Of a DNA stretch of 64,000 bases, positions 1-11,622 are shown in pieces. The first letter of the stretch is position 1; the number at the start of each line of letters is the position of its first letter. The translations under genes were made by a program, and so were the position numbers. The notes below the pieces were generated by a model. The model was given only the letters and a program-made list of their open reading frames with translations. It did not search any database and had not been told where the DNA came from. Origin of the DNA: Melieria omissa (lineage: Eukaryota > Arthropoda > Insecta > Diptera > Ulidiidae); the NCBI GenBank assembly GCA_963971225.1, contig OZ020267.1:31993798-32057797 (forward strand). The letters run 5' to 3'.

Positions 1-1680
1 CATGTGAAAGACAAACTGGCAAACATTTGAGTGCCAAAGCCACTTAGGCGCACACGAGTATAAACACAAATAAACACACACACGCACGCACACGCACACA
101 CAAACACGCACGTGTGTAAACAGAGCCAGACGAGAAGGGCCACATGTGCAAATTCCACATGATGGGCACATAATTTAAAGACGTTAGACGGCTCACAGCA
201 GGCAAGCAACCAGAGACAACGGTGCGTATACGCAACCTGTAAGCAAGTGGAAGAAAAAACGGTGCTGAAGACGTTGAGAAGTAAATTTTCCAACGCACAA
301 TGTTATTGTACGCTACACACTTTTATGAAATGCTTCAAGTAGCTACTGCAACAATAACAACAACAATTAAAATGGAGCCTGGAACATTTGAAAAAAAAGT
401 GGCAGCCAAACAGAGCCAGAGTAGTGTTGCCAATTTAACTCGTTCAACTTGATGGCGGCAGTGCAAAACATTAGACAAGCTTGAAGAGTGAGACAGAGAG
501 AGAGCTGGAAAGAGAGCGTAATTGTAAAGTAAGAGGCAGCCAGCTGATAAGCAGCAAAAAGCGTGATTAAGTGTGGCGCAATTTTGAGTTGAAAGCTTCA
601 CGTTTGGCGTTTTGTTACAATGTTTTCAGCGCAATGCGAGATATGTGAGGTTAGGAGTTTTTCATGTTGGAAATTTTCCGTTTGAGTTTTACGCTTTTTT
701 GGCACGTTTTTTCATGCTAGAAATTGCAACATTCAAAGTGAAATGCGCCGACTTTGCACGAAAAGGCTGCGTAAATATTTTGGTTATGGTCTGCCAATGT
801 TGTTGCCGTTGTTGTTGTTGTGTTAACTAAATATGCGCAAAGGCTGTTGCCGTTGTTTTTTTTTTGCAGCATTGCCTGTTCACTTTTTAGTGGGTAATTT
901 TGCGGAAATTAAAAAACAAACTGCGTGCGCTGGTTAGAATGATTTACGAGCACTTTTGGAGACTGAGCGCAGTGTTTTTTTTCGTTGGTATTTTTTGCTA
1001 CTTTCTACTTGATGCTCCCACTTTTTTGTTGTATACAAAAAACCAACGCTTCAGCGAGGTTTTGTGGGCGCGTAGGCAGCCGTAAATGCCGCAGCAAGGC
1101 AAAAGTTGCGCGCAAAGTTGACTGGTTTCGGCAGCCGGCATACAGCAGAGAGCAAAGGTTTTTGCTGTTCGAGCCGCATAGGTCGACGGTGGCAGAGAAG
1201 GAGGCGAATGCGCGGACTGCCGATGTGCGCCTGTCGCGGCCTATTGTTGCCCTTTTTTGGTGCCTCGTATGCAGATGACATTCAACTGATTAAAGTAATG
1301 AAATGAATTATGATGTATAAAATTAGGCGCAAACTTAAACTGCTCTGACATGAGCGCGTGCGGAGAGCTCTGAGCGGTTTTTTACAACAGCTTTGCTGCC
1401 TGATGAGTTTGTTTTTGTTTGGCTGCATTCTAATGAAGTGCTAAGGGTCGCCTATAAGCGCCGGCAGTGGCAACATACGAGATGAATGTTGCCACCATAT
1501 TTAAAAGGATTAGTCAGTGCATAAAATGATGGAATTATGTTGCTGTTTCATGCGGCAAAGAAAATAACTGTTGGCATTTTCTTAACATTTGGAAAATGGG
1601 ATGAACATAGAAAGAAGTCCTTTATGTTTTTAATAGGTGGCTTTAGTAACCTGTGTCTTGTGTTGTTTAAGTGTTATCAG
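1..1680. other. Anonymous AT-rich DNA with CA/CAA simple repeats
   Basis: I see no gene here. A (CA)n-rich tract lies near 64-115 and CAA/GTT runs near 350-370 and 800-830. The short open frames are rich in Cys, Phe and Val from translated simple repeats and have no recognisable motif. This looks like ordinary intergenic or intronic fly DNA. Confidence 0.5.
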
Positions 1681-1682
1681 GT

Positions 1683-2560
1683 TATGCTAGATGGCATTTA
1701 AAAGATACAATTTCATGCTAAAGAAACTTTTCAGACACATTTTGACTCAGTTTTGCTTGAGCGCAAGTTGAAAATAAAAAGAATGAAGAGGATATACGCA
1801 GTTTTTTTACAGTGTTTTTTTTCAGAAAAGACAAAAGCGAATGCCAGACAGCTGAAAATATCATTCGATTTCATGATTTTGATTTTGTTTGATTCAATTT
1901 TCTTTGATGGCGTTCAAAAAATGGACGTCAGTAGAGATAAAATATGCTAGATGGCTCTAAAAGGATAACATTTCGTACTAAAGGAACTTTTCAGACAGTT
2001 TTGTGTTTGCTTGATAAAGTTTTGATTGATAGCGGGTCAAATATGGGCACCAGTAAAAAGAAAATGTGGTGGTTGGCTTTAAAAATAAACGATTTTGTAC
2101 TAAAGAAACTTTTCAGACAATTTTTTGTTTTGTGACGCTTAAAACTCAAAACGTCAGCAAAGAAAAAATATGTTGAATGGCGTTAAAGGGATAAATTTGC
2201 GTCCTAAAGAAACTTTTCAGACAGTTTTGTGTTTGCTTTAAAAAGTTTTGATCGAGAGCGGATCAAATATGGCCACCAGTCAAAAGAAATATGATTGGTC
2301 GAAGAGAAAATATGCTGGATGGCTTAAAAAAACAAACGAGTTTGTACTAAAAAAAACTTTTCAGACAAGTTTGTGTTGACTTGACTTTGTTTTGTTTGAT
2401 TGCGCTTTAAAATTGGACGCCAATAAAAGGAAAATATGCTAGATGGCCTTAAAATTATACAATTGCGAACTAAAGAAACTTTTCAGACAGTTTTGTGTTT
2501 GATTGATTCAGTTTTGTTTGATCGTGCTTTAAAAAATGGACACCAACAAAGAGTAAATAA
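1683..2560 (+). repeat. Degenerate ~120-bp satellite, array 1 (about 7 units)
   Basis: Each unit carries the core ACTAAAGAAACTTTTCAGAC followed by a GTTTTGTG-like stretch. Cores sit near 1725, 1985, 2105, 2205, 2355 and 2475; a further diverged unit around 1840-1950 lacks the clean core. Spacing is 100-150 bp and every unit also contains a GCTAGATGG-like motif. The same family reappears at 40190-41080. Some units translate openly for 60-115 codons (for example 1944-2135 and 2436-2783), but the frame is not conserved between units, so I do not call them genes. Confidence 0.85.
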
Positions 2561-2649
2561 GCCATGTTTGATAGTTTTTCTGCGAGTAAAGATGAAAATG
2601 CAAGAGAGAAGATTGAAAAGAAGAATAGTGTTTATGGATCTGATACTGT

Positions 2650-3600
2650 TATATATAATCAAGCGCATTTCTCGACGATGCCGTTTCGGTAATTTTGTTG
2701 TCATATATGCCAGACGCCCTGAAATCCAGTTGCCGAAAATGTTCACAAAATTATGGAAGATGTCGAGTCCAATCGTCATGTAAGCATTGTTCTGATTGGT
2801 CAGGAGTTAAAAGTTGCACTAGGAACCACTGGGAACCATTTGACTGAGGCTGTATACAAAAAAAAGAAGAAGATGCATGAATGCCGTACGAGTTTATGCA
2901 AAAATCCTCATTTATGCAAAAGTCCGCATTTCCATCTGCAAATCGCTTCTGAATCGCAACAAATCGATTCATTTCTAAAGCAAATGTTGATTGGTTATGA
3001 AAAGTGGATCACTTACGACAAGTAAAGCGAGATCATTTCTAGTCGAATCACTTTGAACCGTCGCAATTGGTGGCCAAGCTAGGATTGACGGTCAAAAAAC
3101 TTTGGTTGTGTGTTTAACTGAGATTAGTAGGAAGCTATGCCCAGTACGAACAGCTCTCCTACAGTCAAATTTTTATGTAGAACCTGAACTGTCAACAATA
3201 AGCTCGTTTGAAGGAAGCAATCGCCCAGAAGCGGCAACTTTGGCCAATACGAAATAAATTGTGTTCTATCAAAACAATGTCAGGTCACACACATCGATAG
3301 TGATTCGTCAGAAACTCTAGAAGCTAAAGAAGGAACAAAGCCCAGAAGTCGTCAGCTTTGCCTAATATGAAAGAACTTGTGTCCTATGAGAACAACGAAG
3401 TTGCAGAAGCTTGGTTGGGCGGCTCTAATGCATCCATCTTATAGTCCGAACCTGGCACCAACTATTTGCCACCTGTTCCTGTCTATGGTTCATAATTTTG
3501 CTGGTGAAAAGTTGGCCTCAAGAGAAACTTGTAAAAATTAACTGTAACTAGAGAAACAATTCTATGTTTGTTGTTTCACCAATGCGGGTTCAATGACTAT
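2650..3600 (+). mobile_element. Decayed mariner transposase (5' end missing)
   Basis: A DDE transposase relic of the mariner family. Conceptual translation shows the end of the helix-turn-helix region (RFGNFVV..ARRPEIQ, about 2677-2720) and SNRHVS (about 2770). YKKKKK and the catalytic-segment landmark EKWITYD lie near 2850 and 2999-3020. HPSYSPNLAPT, then HLFLSMVHNFAGEKLASRE, follow at about 3430-3525. Many stops and frameshifts separate these blocks, so it is dead. The 5' TIR and N-terminus are absent and the satellite abuts the 5' side. It resembles the subfamily of the N-terminal fragment at 10843-11270 (MSAIYKGKN type). Confidence 0.8.
3211..3415 (+). repeat. ~119-bp tandem duplication inside the dead mariner
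   Basis: The segment beginning AAGGAAGCAATCGCCCAGAA (3211) is repeated in diverged form from 3330 (AAGGAACAAAGCCCAGAAG). Both copies continue through matching GGCAACTTTGGCC/GTCAGCTTTGCC-like and TTGTGTTCTAT/TTGTGTCCTAT segments. The duplication lies in the catalytic part of the transposase and must post-date loss of function or have caused it. Confidence 0.6.
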
Positions 3601-3624
3601 GAATTAGTCAGTCAGGCAGAATAA

Positions 3625-3745
3625 ACAATTAGGTTAGTTTAGGTAAGACAGGTAGGTTGAGGTCACTAAAGGCCCATTATGATGGCAGAAGCGTGCAGCC
3701 AAGTACCTGTCACCCTGTGTTGGGTGTTGAACAAACATGTAACAG
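3625..3745 (-). mobile_element. Possible 3' end of a LOA-like non-LTR element
   Basis: Read on the minus strand, this has an AATGGGCC block followed by AACCTACCTG and TACCTAAACTAACCTAA. The same kind of 3' UTR ending, an AATGGGCC box then repeated AACCTAAC, terminates the intact element (about 19095-19175) and the fragment at 44440-44745. No coding part remains, so the call is weak. Confidence 0.3.
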
Positions 3746-3759
3746 TGAAAAATCATGTG

Positions 3760-5905
3760 ATCCCGTAAAGCCCGGGACTGGCTATGAATCTGCATACTCT
3801 TTTTCTCCACACCATTTTTTTGAGGTCTTCTGTTAGTTCCGAGACCATTAGTTGAATACCCTTCATGCTATCTTTCGAACCAAAGTCCTTCAGTTCAGTA
3901 AAAAACTGAATACTTTCATGTCAACAAAAAAATACCAAAAATATTTTCTCCTCTCCAAGGCAACTTTTTCAATGCAAATAACACTCCCACGCTCCCAGTG
4001 ACACATCCAGCGGCAATAGTCCCCATGAGAGCCAACTCCATCGCGCTAATCCGCCCACATAAATGCACACACAATGCATGTGAGAGCTCACTAATTCCCG
4101 CTTAATTCCTCAATTTAATTTAAACTTTTGCTTGTCTCGCTCAGTCGCGCTGACGTTTGCTTGCGTCCTCACGCTCGCGCCAACGCAGCTTGTTGTTGTT
4201 GCTTGGCTATTTTAATAAACTCCCAGCTGCAATTTACATTAACACACGCGGTTGTGAAAATCATAAGCAAACAACAATAACAACAACAACAACAATGCTT
4301 CAAAGCGAATTCTCATAAGGCGACCACAAACCACTCGCAGCTGAGCTGAGCTGAGCTGAGCGTTGCATGTTGCTGCCAACTCCATCAGCGCAATCAACGT
4401 CGACGTCGACGCCAACAACACTTGAGTTGGCGCACTTTAGCGACGATAAGCAGCAAGAATGCCAACAATAACAACTACAACAACAACCATGAGCTGTTGT
4501 TGACAAAATGAAAAAGCAGAAACAAAAGCCGAAAAGAATGAAAAGTTTGGGCTGCGTTGTTGCGTTCGTTGCTCAGCAGCCAACATGTGTCATTTTTAGG
4601 CGCGACGGCAACAACAGCCGCAGCGACAGTTAAGCGCTTTTGTCAACAAGCAGACACACACACACGCACACAGTGGCGCATATTAATGCTTGTATGTGTG
4701 TGTGTGAGTTTGTCGGAGTGTTGGAATTTTTGCTGCGTGCACTTTCATTAGCGACACAGCGACTCGCATTGTTGTTTAGCTCAATCGGTGAAGCGGGCGG
4801 CGGCGCATGGCTGGCGGAAGCGACAAATACAAAAGGATTAACATATTTTCGGCTGCGCGGCGGTGATGATGTGGTGTCATTATGGCGCACTTTATGATTG
4901 CCGTTGATGCTTTGTCATTGCTATTACTTATTGTTGTTGCTGTCGCGCATAATGCTGCGCCGTTGATGTTGTCGTCGCAATTTTGAAACTTTGTAGACAC
5001 GCTTTGCCACTCACACAGACACGCACACGCACACACAGCGCATCGCATCGCATAGCAGTCGCGCTAATAGGGAATGTTTATGGTTTGCATGAGTGGGCGC
5101 TTTATTGCTGGAAAATGTCGAGGAAATGTTGGCACATAAGTTGGCATTGTCGCAGCAACGTCAAACTGCAGAGAACCTATGATGTTGAGAATTATTAAAA
5201 ACTGACTGTGGAGTGATGCAAATTAAAAATGTTTCACCCATTTTTGCCATCAAAACAAGCTACTAAAAAGCATAAAAAACATATAAAACACTGTGCAACA
5301 AAAGTACTAGTTACACATATATAGAAGATAGAAGAAAGAAGTTTTAATAGTACTAAACAAACTAATAAATATAAATGAGAGTAAACTTCCAAAAAATACA
5401 CTAAAAAAAGCAATTAATTACCTACTAAATAAAAAAATACACAAATAGAAGAAAAAAAATTACGCATACATCATAAAAACCCACTTGACTCGAAAGTTCA
5501 TATTTGTCAGTGTGGTTTAGCGGTGCTCCACCCGACCTCCCTTTTGGGTCGAGACGCAGCAGCAATGTGTATATTTATGTACGCGTCTCGCTCGCCAATT
5601 CAACTGACAGTAATGAGAAATTACATAGACGAATGTGCGCAAACTTTGCGTCATACATTACACTGTAATAATTATACGAAAACACACGACAGCAGGAGGA
5701 GAGCAGGGGGGAGAGTTTTGTTGACATCAGTGGTGGAATACAAAGGGGGTTTTTAGAAATTCAAACACTCGAAATAGTAATTTTATTAATTTTTAATTAA
5801 TTTTATTTATTAAATAATTTCATTGATTTATTAATTTTATTTATGTATTAGTTTTACTTATTTAGTGTTTTTATTTATTAACTTTGTTTATTTATTAATT
5901 TCATT
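3760..5905. other. No gene recognised; simple repeats and AT-rich tail
   Basis: This stretch contains CAA/GTT runs (4190-4200, 4275-4295, 4455-4490), a short GAGCT(GAGCT)n run at 4342-4359, CA/GT runs (4650-4710, 5015-5040) and a very AT-rich section (5220-5480). At 5760-5905 degenerate TTTATTAATTT repeats form the landing site of the truncated retroelement that follows. None of the short open frames has an identifiable domain. Confidence 0.5.
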
Positions 5906-6657
5906 GACCCCGCAGCTTTGCCCGCAAGTTTGAAGTCTATGGGCCCAATAAGTCAAGCTTTTCTTAACCCTTTGTTGCAGAGGGTTCTGGATAAGATTGA
6001 TAACTGGTGCAAAGGACAGGGTCTTTCCGTCAATCCCAGTAAAACGGCTCTGGTCCAATTTACTAGGAAGCGGAAGCTCGATGGTCTCGAACTGCCAGTA
6101 CTGAAAGGTGTGACCCTCAGTTTATCCACGGAGGTGAAATATCTAGGGTTAATCCTAGATAGGTACTAATGTGGAAGATGCATGTCTTGACGAAGGTAGA
6201 CAGTGCGCTGAAGGTTTTCCAATAGTGCCGTCGAGCTTTTAGCAAGACCTGGAGCCTGAAGCCTGCGGTGGTCCTTTGAATATATACCGCACTCATCACG
6301 CCCATAATTACGTACACATCGGTAGTCTGCTGGAGATGAACAATGGTTAAGTCCCCAGCTTTGGCTCTGAACAGACTACAAAGAAGTGTATGTATATGCA
6401 TAACGGGTGCCATGAGCACTGTCTCGGGTGACGCTCTTAATGCCATGCTTGACCTGCTTCCCCGAGATCTAAAAGTTCAAGAGGAGGCGATGAAAGCGAC
6501 ATGTCGGAGAAATCTTCAAGATCAAATCTGACAAGAGGTTGTCAGTGCAATATCCGTTGCCCCTAAGGATTGCCTAATACCCGTAGTATCCTTTAGGGGA
6601 AACTTTGAAGTGAGGTTTCCAACGCGCGGCCAATGCGAGAACCCAGAGTCCATGCTG

Positions 6658-7222
6658 GGGATCTGACGGATATTTTCTTCACTGACGGATCCAAGACCGA
6701 CAAAGGTACTGGAGCTGGATGGCACCTCGAAGGAAGTGTCAGATGCTACTACTCACTGGGTGGGCTGACTACCGTCTTTCAGACGAAAATCTTCGCCATT
6801 CTGAAGGTAGCGGAATGGATAATCGGGAGGAAATGGGGCGGGAGACATATAGGACATACATCTGTAGTGACAGTCAAGCTGCACTTAAGGCCCTGGAGAA
6901 CGCGCGTGTTACCTCTAAGATTGTCCAAGAATGTAAGATGAAGCTTAAATCAGTCGCGAGACGTAATAAGCTCCAACTTATCTGGGTTTCGGGACACTGC
7001 GGTGTTCTAGGTGAAACTGCCGATGAACTGGCTAACTGTGGATCAGGGTGCACACCCATGGGACCAGAACCCATAATCGGCACCAGTCTAGCAGGAACGC
7101 TGGACTGGATCAAGTCCTGTGTAAATAACCTACATAGAGAACGTCGGTCTAGCTTGGGAGGCTGTAAAACTGCCAAGTGTTTTGTAAAAAGCCCGAACAG
7201 GAAAGCAGGGAATTTCCTCTAG
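6658..7222 (+). pseudogene. RNase H domain remnant of the truncated element
   Basis: Catalytic landmarks are visible across two frames: TDGS (first Asp) and SDSQAALKAL (third catalytic Asp with its helix) are retained. The middle acidic position is altered (FQTKIFAI where the intact relative has FQAEIYAI). The last motif reads WVSGHCGVLGETADELA. The frame changes between 6718 and 6860, so no continuous protein can be made. Confidence 0.75.
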
Positions 7223-7249
7223 AAGCTGAGAAGGAAAGACCTCCGACGA

Positions 7250-7594
7250 ATGGTCGGGTTAATCACAGGACACAATCCATGGCGGCGACATATGGCCAAC
7301 ATGGGCATCATCGAAGATCCAACCTGCGTGTCTTGCCTGGAGGAGGTAGATAGCACAGAGCACTTTCTCTGTGCATGTCCTGCCTTCTCTAGAACGAGAT
7401 TGCGCACGCTGATTGCGAGATTGTGCACACTGGGTTCAGATGTTATGAGAATGGACGACTCATTAATGAGTCCGGGAAATATGCACAGAAGAACTCAGAA
7501 CTCTCTCCCTTTTCACCCACTTTCTCTTTTTCTTTTCCCATTCCCATCTCCTCTATCACCCTTTTTCCTGCACCTTAAGTACAATGGGCTATAG
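7250..7594 (+). pseudogene. C-terminal CCHC zinc finger of the truncated element
   Basis: The peptide begins VGLITGHN and contains a CxxC-x10-HxxxxC finger (CVSCLEEVDSTEHFLCAC) followed by PAFSRTRLRTL, the arrangement seen at the C-terminus of LOA/R1/I-type ORF2 proteins. Past about residue 75 the frame runs into CT-rich 3' UTR, so the natural stop has been lost or shifted. Confidence 0.7.
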
Positions 7595-7744
7595 AGCCTG
7601 AGTGGTTGAGGTAATGACCTCCCTTAGGTTATTTCTTCGGCTCCCCTTCACATCCATCCATCCATCCAACCCTTCGTTGACACCTTCAGATTTTTATAAA
7701 AGAAATACTTACCTAATGCTTTCTAAATTTAAGTAATTTTAGCA

Positions 7745-8500
7745 TATTTTAAGTCACTTGGTCCATTAACTCATGTTTCTCCACACAAACTATTAACCCA
7801 TTGTTGACCTCGTTAGACTTTGATTTTCAAAAAAATGAAAAACATGTGAAATTGTTTCTCATAAAATGTCGCATTGGTTTATGTTATTTTACTGTCTTCC
7901 GAGATACGAACCTTAACCCATTTTTATTACTTCTCGTTTTACGTGTTGTTAATAAAATTGGTTACTCTTTTTAAATTTAGATTTTCGAGAAAATTCACAA
8001 CACTTGTAAAATAATTTTTAGTTTCAAGCGTGTTCACCAATTTTGAAGTAAATATTCCCATCGTTAGATGTATTTTTGATAGTCTTCCCATATACAAACC
8101 TTAATCCATTGTGGAAACTGCTAGGTTTCGATTTAAAAAAATTATAAACACTTGTTTTATTATTTCTTGTTTGAAGTGTTTTTAATAATTTTGAAGACGA
8201 TAAACTCTTTAAATCAAGTTTCCCGGTACAAACTTTTAACCTTGGGTTTCTCTTTAGATTTTGACTCAAAAAATAAAAAATACGTATCTAATTATTTGTG
8301 ATTTCAAAAGATTTCACCAATTTTGAACGGCCCAACATTTCATATTTGTTCATAGTCTTCTCGTATACGAAAGTTAGCCAATTGTTGACCCCGTTAAAAT
8401 TTGTTTTTTGAGAAATTGAAAAATATGTGTAAAATTATTTTGGATTTCAAGTATTTCCACCGAGTTTGAAATGAATTTGCCCATTAAATAATGATTTTTC
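7745..8500. repeat. Degenerate tandem repeat, ~125-185-bp units (about 5 copies)
   Basis: Units share, in order, a GTCTTCCCATATACAAACC-like block, a TTAACCCATTGTTGACC-like block, GAGAAATTGAAAAATATGTG and TTTCACCAATTTTGAA. The ACCTTAACCCA-like landmark occurs near 7787, 7910, 8100, 8232 and 8370. Copies are 60-75% similar by eye, so this is an old array. The unit resembles no element elsewhere in the window. Confidence 0.7.
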
Positions 8501-8507
8501 ATACATC

Positions 8508-8995
8508 TCCAACCCATTAGCAATGGGTTAGCTGCCTAATGGGTAAAATTTTACCCATCAAAACTGACTTTTTAAAAAAATCACAGAAAAAATCGTGGTA
8601 GATATATCACAAAACCATTGATAGGGATAGTTGAGGTAAAGATGGAACTACGTAAGTCTAGTGGAGGTCACCCTGAAATTGCGCTATCTAACTAGAGTTA
8701 CCAGACTCCAAAAATTGTGAATTTTCCGGAGGTGTAAAATGTGGTGAAACGTAATGGCGCTAGAACCTCACAAAAATCCGCCTCCTAACTCACCTGTAAA
8801 CAAAAACTTTAAAACGTATGGAAAAAAGGTAACATTGCTGCCTAATGGGTACAAAATACCCAATGAATATCTCAGCAACGTGTAGAGAGAGAAAGCTGAA
8901 TCATTGTTTCTGATCATTTTGGGTCAATTCCAGGTCGTGTATTTTATCAAAATCATATGGGCGGAACTGGTACCCGGTAGCAATGGGTTAACCCA
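8508..8995. repeat. Region of clustered CAATGGGTTA palindromes
   Basis: AACCCATTAGCAATGGGTT at about 8512-8530 is an 8-bp-arm palindrome. It is followed by TAATGGGTAAAATTTTACCCAT (8537-8558) and another TAATGGGTACAAAATACCCA (8841-8862). The stretch ends with GCAATGGGTTAACCCATG near 8980-8997. The similar first and last palindromes could be the ends of a short non-autonomous element of about 485 bp. There is no coding content. Confidence 0.4.
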
Positions 8996-8997
8996 TG

Positions 8998-10840
8998 TTT
9001 TGCCCCTTTCGACCCCAATATTTAAAAAATTCCCGTCTTAACGATGGTCTTTTTTTTTAATGTACCTGTAGTTCAAATTTCATGTCTGTAGCTTCAATCG
9101 TTTCAATTGAATCATTCAATCAATCAGTCAGTAAACCAAGAAACATGTGACTCAAACAAATTACTGATATCTGTTTGTTGAAAACATTTTTAGTGGCAAC
9201 TATGGTTTCAAAAGTTGTGTACCAAACCCCACCAAATCACATTCTTTATGTGCGCCACTGGTTGTTATGCTTTGTGTTCATTTCCAGGAACTTTTGTTTT
9301 TGATACAACGTTTTCTTTGCATTCATTTGGACTTTCCAGAGGGCACAATAAACTTTGCCATCAAAATAGAATTACAACAATTATGAAAGCGAGCTCTGAC
9401 ATGTATGTTTATTTCACACAAAACAAAAGAAAACAAAAAAACAAAAATATGAAAACAGAAAAATAAAAATAAATAAATAAAATAATAATAAAAAAACACG
9501 ACGCCCACAAATGATACAAACAATGTTAGCAACATTTCTGCGTAGAGTTATATTCAAAACATGAAGAAGTATATATATGTATGTGTGTATGTATCATACA
9601 TAATGTATGTATGTATGAGTGCGAGTGAAATTACGCGCCAACTGAACGGCACAAGCAACCGAACAGACAGACAAACAAATGCATGAATGACTCATGAAGT
9701 TGGCAGAGCTAAGCACATCCAAACATAAATATTCTTGCATATATTTATGTATGTGTGTATGTGTTTGTGTATGTGTTTGAGCGTAGTCCGGGTTTGTACG
9801 AGATTTTGACATATGGCGCATATAACAACAACAATAGCAGTCAGTCAGTCAGCCAGCATACAGTCGCAGCAACATAATTTTCGTTTTAAAAGCGCATTAA
9901 ATTCAACAATGGCAGCCAATTTTGTTGTTGTTGTTGCCAACATTAAAAGAGCCAAAGCACAATTCCACAATTTTTGTACTCTTTACATGTTTTTGTGTGT
10001 GTGTGTGTGTTATGCGCTTTTCCATTCAATAATTCATGTTGTTTTCGTTTGCTCACTGAATTCATTTCATTTGTACACAACTTTGCTTAATTATACGGAA
10101 TTTTGTTTTTTCTTTTGTTTCCTTACAAAAAGTGCCCAAACAAATTTTGAAAATAATTGTTAACATGTTAACAGTCAAAGTCAAAGCATGTGTCGATTTT
10201 TAATTGAAAGTGACTGCACAAACAAACAATTAAATCAAATCAACCTTTAGGGACAAACAATTGAAAACAAATATATATATACATATTTATTTTGTTGTTG
10301 TTGTTGTTTTCTTTGTGTAATCAATTTTGTATTTTTTTTATAGGCAAACAATTGTAAAATAAATTGTAATGTCATTAAATTTTTTTTCATTTTATTAAAT
10401 TTTTTCAACAAATATCTGCAAACAAAATAATATATTAAATTTTTTTTAATTTTTATTGGAGACTAAAATATTTATATTTATTTGGTTGACAATTTTTTCT
10501 TTGTGTAATCAATTTCGTAATTTGTTTTAAAGACAAACAATTCTAAAACAAATTTCATTTCATTAAAATTTTCTTTCTAATCCATTATGCGATTTTTCTT
10601 GAAAGAAAAATATCTATAAAAAATATATATTTCTTTTGTTAAATTGAAAAAATTTAAAATTTTTTTAAGACAAATAATTTTTTTTTTTATAGACAAATAA
10701 TTACACAAAAAAAGAATTTATTTTATTGACAATTTTTTCCCTTTTCAATAATTTTTTTTTATTTTTTCTCTAAAGATAAATATTTATAAAACCAAAAATT
10801 ATATTTGTTTTGTTCAAAATCTGTCAGACAAAGACAAATA
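8998..10840. other. No gene; microsatellites and AT-rich DNA
   Basis: The stretch holds ATGT/GTAT repeats (about 9575-9620 and 9738-9780), CAA/GTT triplets (9820-9835, 9921-9945), (GT)n at 9995-10010 and (TTG)n near 10290-10307. From 10260 to 10840 there are repeated TAGACAAATAATT-like segments in AT-rich DNA. No protein motif is visible. Confidence 0.5.
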
Positions 10841-10842
10841 TA

Positions 10843-11270
10843 TTGGGTTTGGGAAAAAGTATTGAGCGTTTTTTCGTTCACTTGACTTTAAAGTGTAATA
10901 ACTTTGCAACGGTTAGCTACATCTTGTAACTTTTTTGTTTTGCTTAACAAGAAACAAATAAGTCGAATAATTTCGAAATCGAGTTAAAAGTTGTTGTAAA
11001 GCAAAGATGAGTGCAATTTATAAAGGGAAGAACGCGACACAGGCACGTGAAAAGATTTGTGCTGTGTATGGTTAAAATATACTCTCTCACAATTAACTGC
11101 CAGTAAATTGTTTGCTCGCTTTCGATCTGGAAATTTGGAAGTGAAAGATGCTCCTTGCTCTGGTCGACCCATCACCGAAAAAGTCTGTAAAATTCTGGTT
11201 CAGAAGACCGTCATGTAAGCAGTCATGACATCGCTAAGGATCTGAAAAGATCGACCACAGACAAAAAGTT
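10843..11270 (+). mobile_element. Mariner fragment: 5' TIR plus N-terminal transposase
   Basis: The fragment starts at a TA dinucleotide (10841-10842) followed by TTGGGTTTGGGAAAAAGT, a mariner-type terminal repeat. After a ~160-bp leader, ATG at 11007 opens MSAIYKGKN-ATQAREKICAVYG, the first helix-turn-helix of the family, and then hits a stop (about 11072). Further blocks continue in other frames: the FRSGN-type segment (11120-11140), a GRP motif (11163) and the EKV..IL..T linker (about 11178-11210). The sequence stops matching around 11270, so the catalytic half and 3' TIR are gone. Confidence 0.8.
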
Positions 11271-11509
11271 AAAGAAAAAATTTATTTTGGTAACAATTGT
11301 TTCATTTTGCAACCTATGCGCGACCCTTTCTTTAAGAGAAATAATTAAAAACAAAATTATTTTGTTTGCATTTTCATTTTTTATAGAGAAATAATTAAAA
11401 TATTGATACTGTTACAAAAATGACTTCTCTAAGTTCGTATCTGGATTGCGCTTGAAAATAAAACCACATCAATTACTCAACGCAAACTGCATTCCAAAAC
11501 CAGCAATCA

Positions 11510-11516
11510 CTTTATT
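11510..11516 (-). promoter_or_regulatory. Poly(A) signal (AATAAAG) of the putative LTR
   Basis: An AATAAA hexamer on the minus strand between the TATA box and the LTR 3' edge, consistent with the R/U5 end of an LTR. Confidence 0.45.
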
Positions 11517-11613
11517 GACAAATCTACACTTTGGTTATTTTAACACGACTACTATTGCATGTTTCCTCTTTGCTTGCTCAAATCAGACTCGTCCTCTGCG
11601 CTACACACTGCTG

Positions 11614-11622
11614 CCTTTTATA
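11614..11622 (-). promoter_or_regulatory. TATA box of the putative LTR
   Basis: TATAAAAGG on the minus strand, about 205 bp from the LTR 5' end and about 100 bp upstream of the AATAAAG signal. This placement is expected for the U3 promoter. Confidence 0.5.

Larger units (their letters stand above)
5930..7680 (+). mobile_element. 5'-truncated, inactive non-LTR retrotransposon with RNase H
   Basis: This is the 3' half of an element related to, but distinct from, the intact one at 14684. Order in translation: end of the reverse transcriptase (VNPSKTALVQFTRKRKL about 6030-6075; EVKYLGLILD about 6130-6160), then connection (LQRSVCICITGAM, 6370-6415). RNase H follows (FFTDGSKTDKGTGAG 6675-6718; SDSQAALKAL 6868-6897; WVSGHCGVLGETADELA 6983-7033). 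The C-terminal zinc finger is CVSCLEEVDSTEHFLCAC (7327-7380). Several frameshifts and stops (first stop near 6166) show it is dead. The 3' end carries CATC repeats (about 7652-7668) as a tail. Upstream RT, endonuclease and ORF1 are missing, as expected for a 5'-truncated insertion. Confidence 0.85.

Noticed and set aside
2436..2783. 115-codon frame starting MLDGLK
   Set aside because: Crosses from satellite into the dead mariner; a composite of two unrelated repeats.
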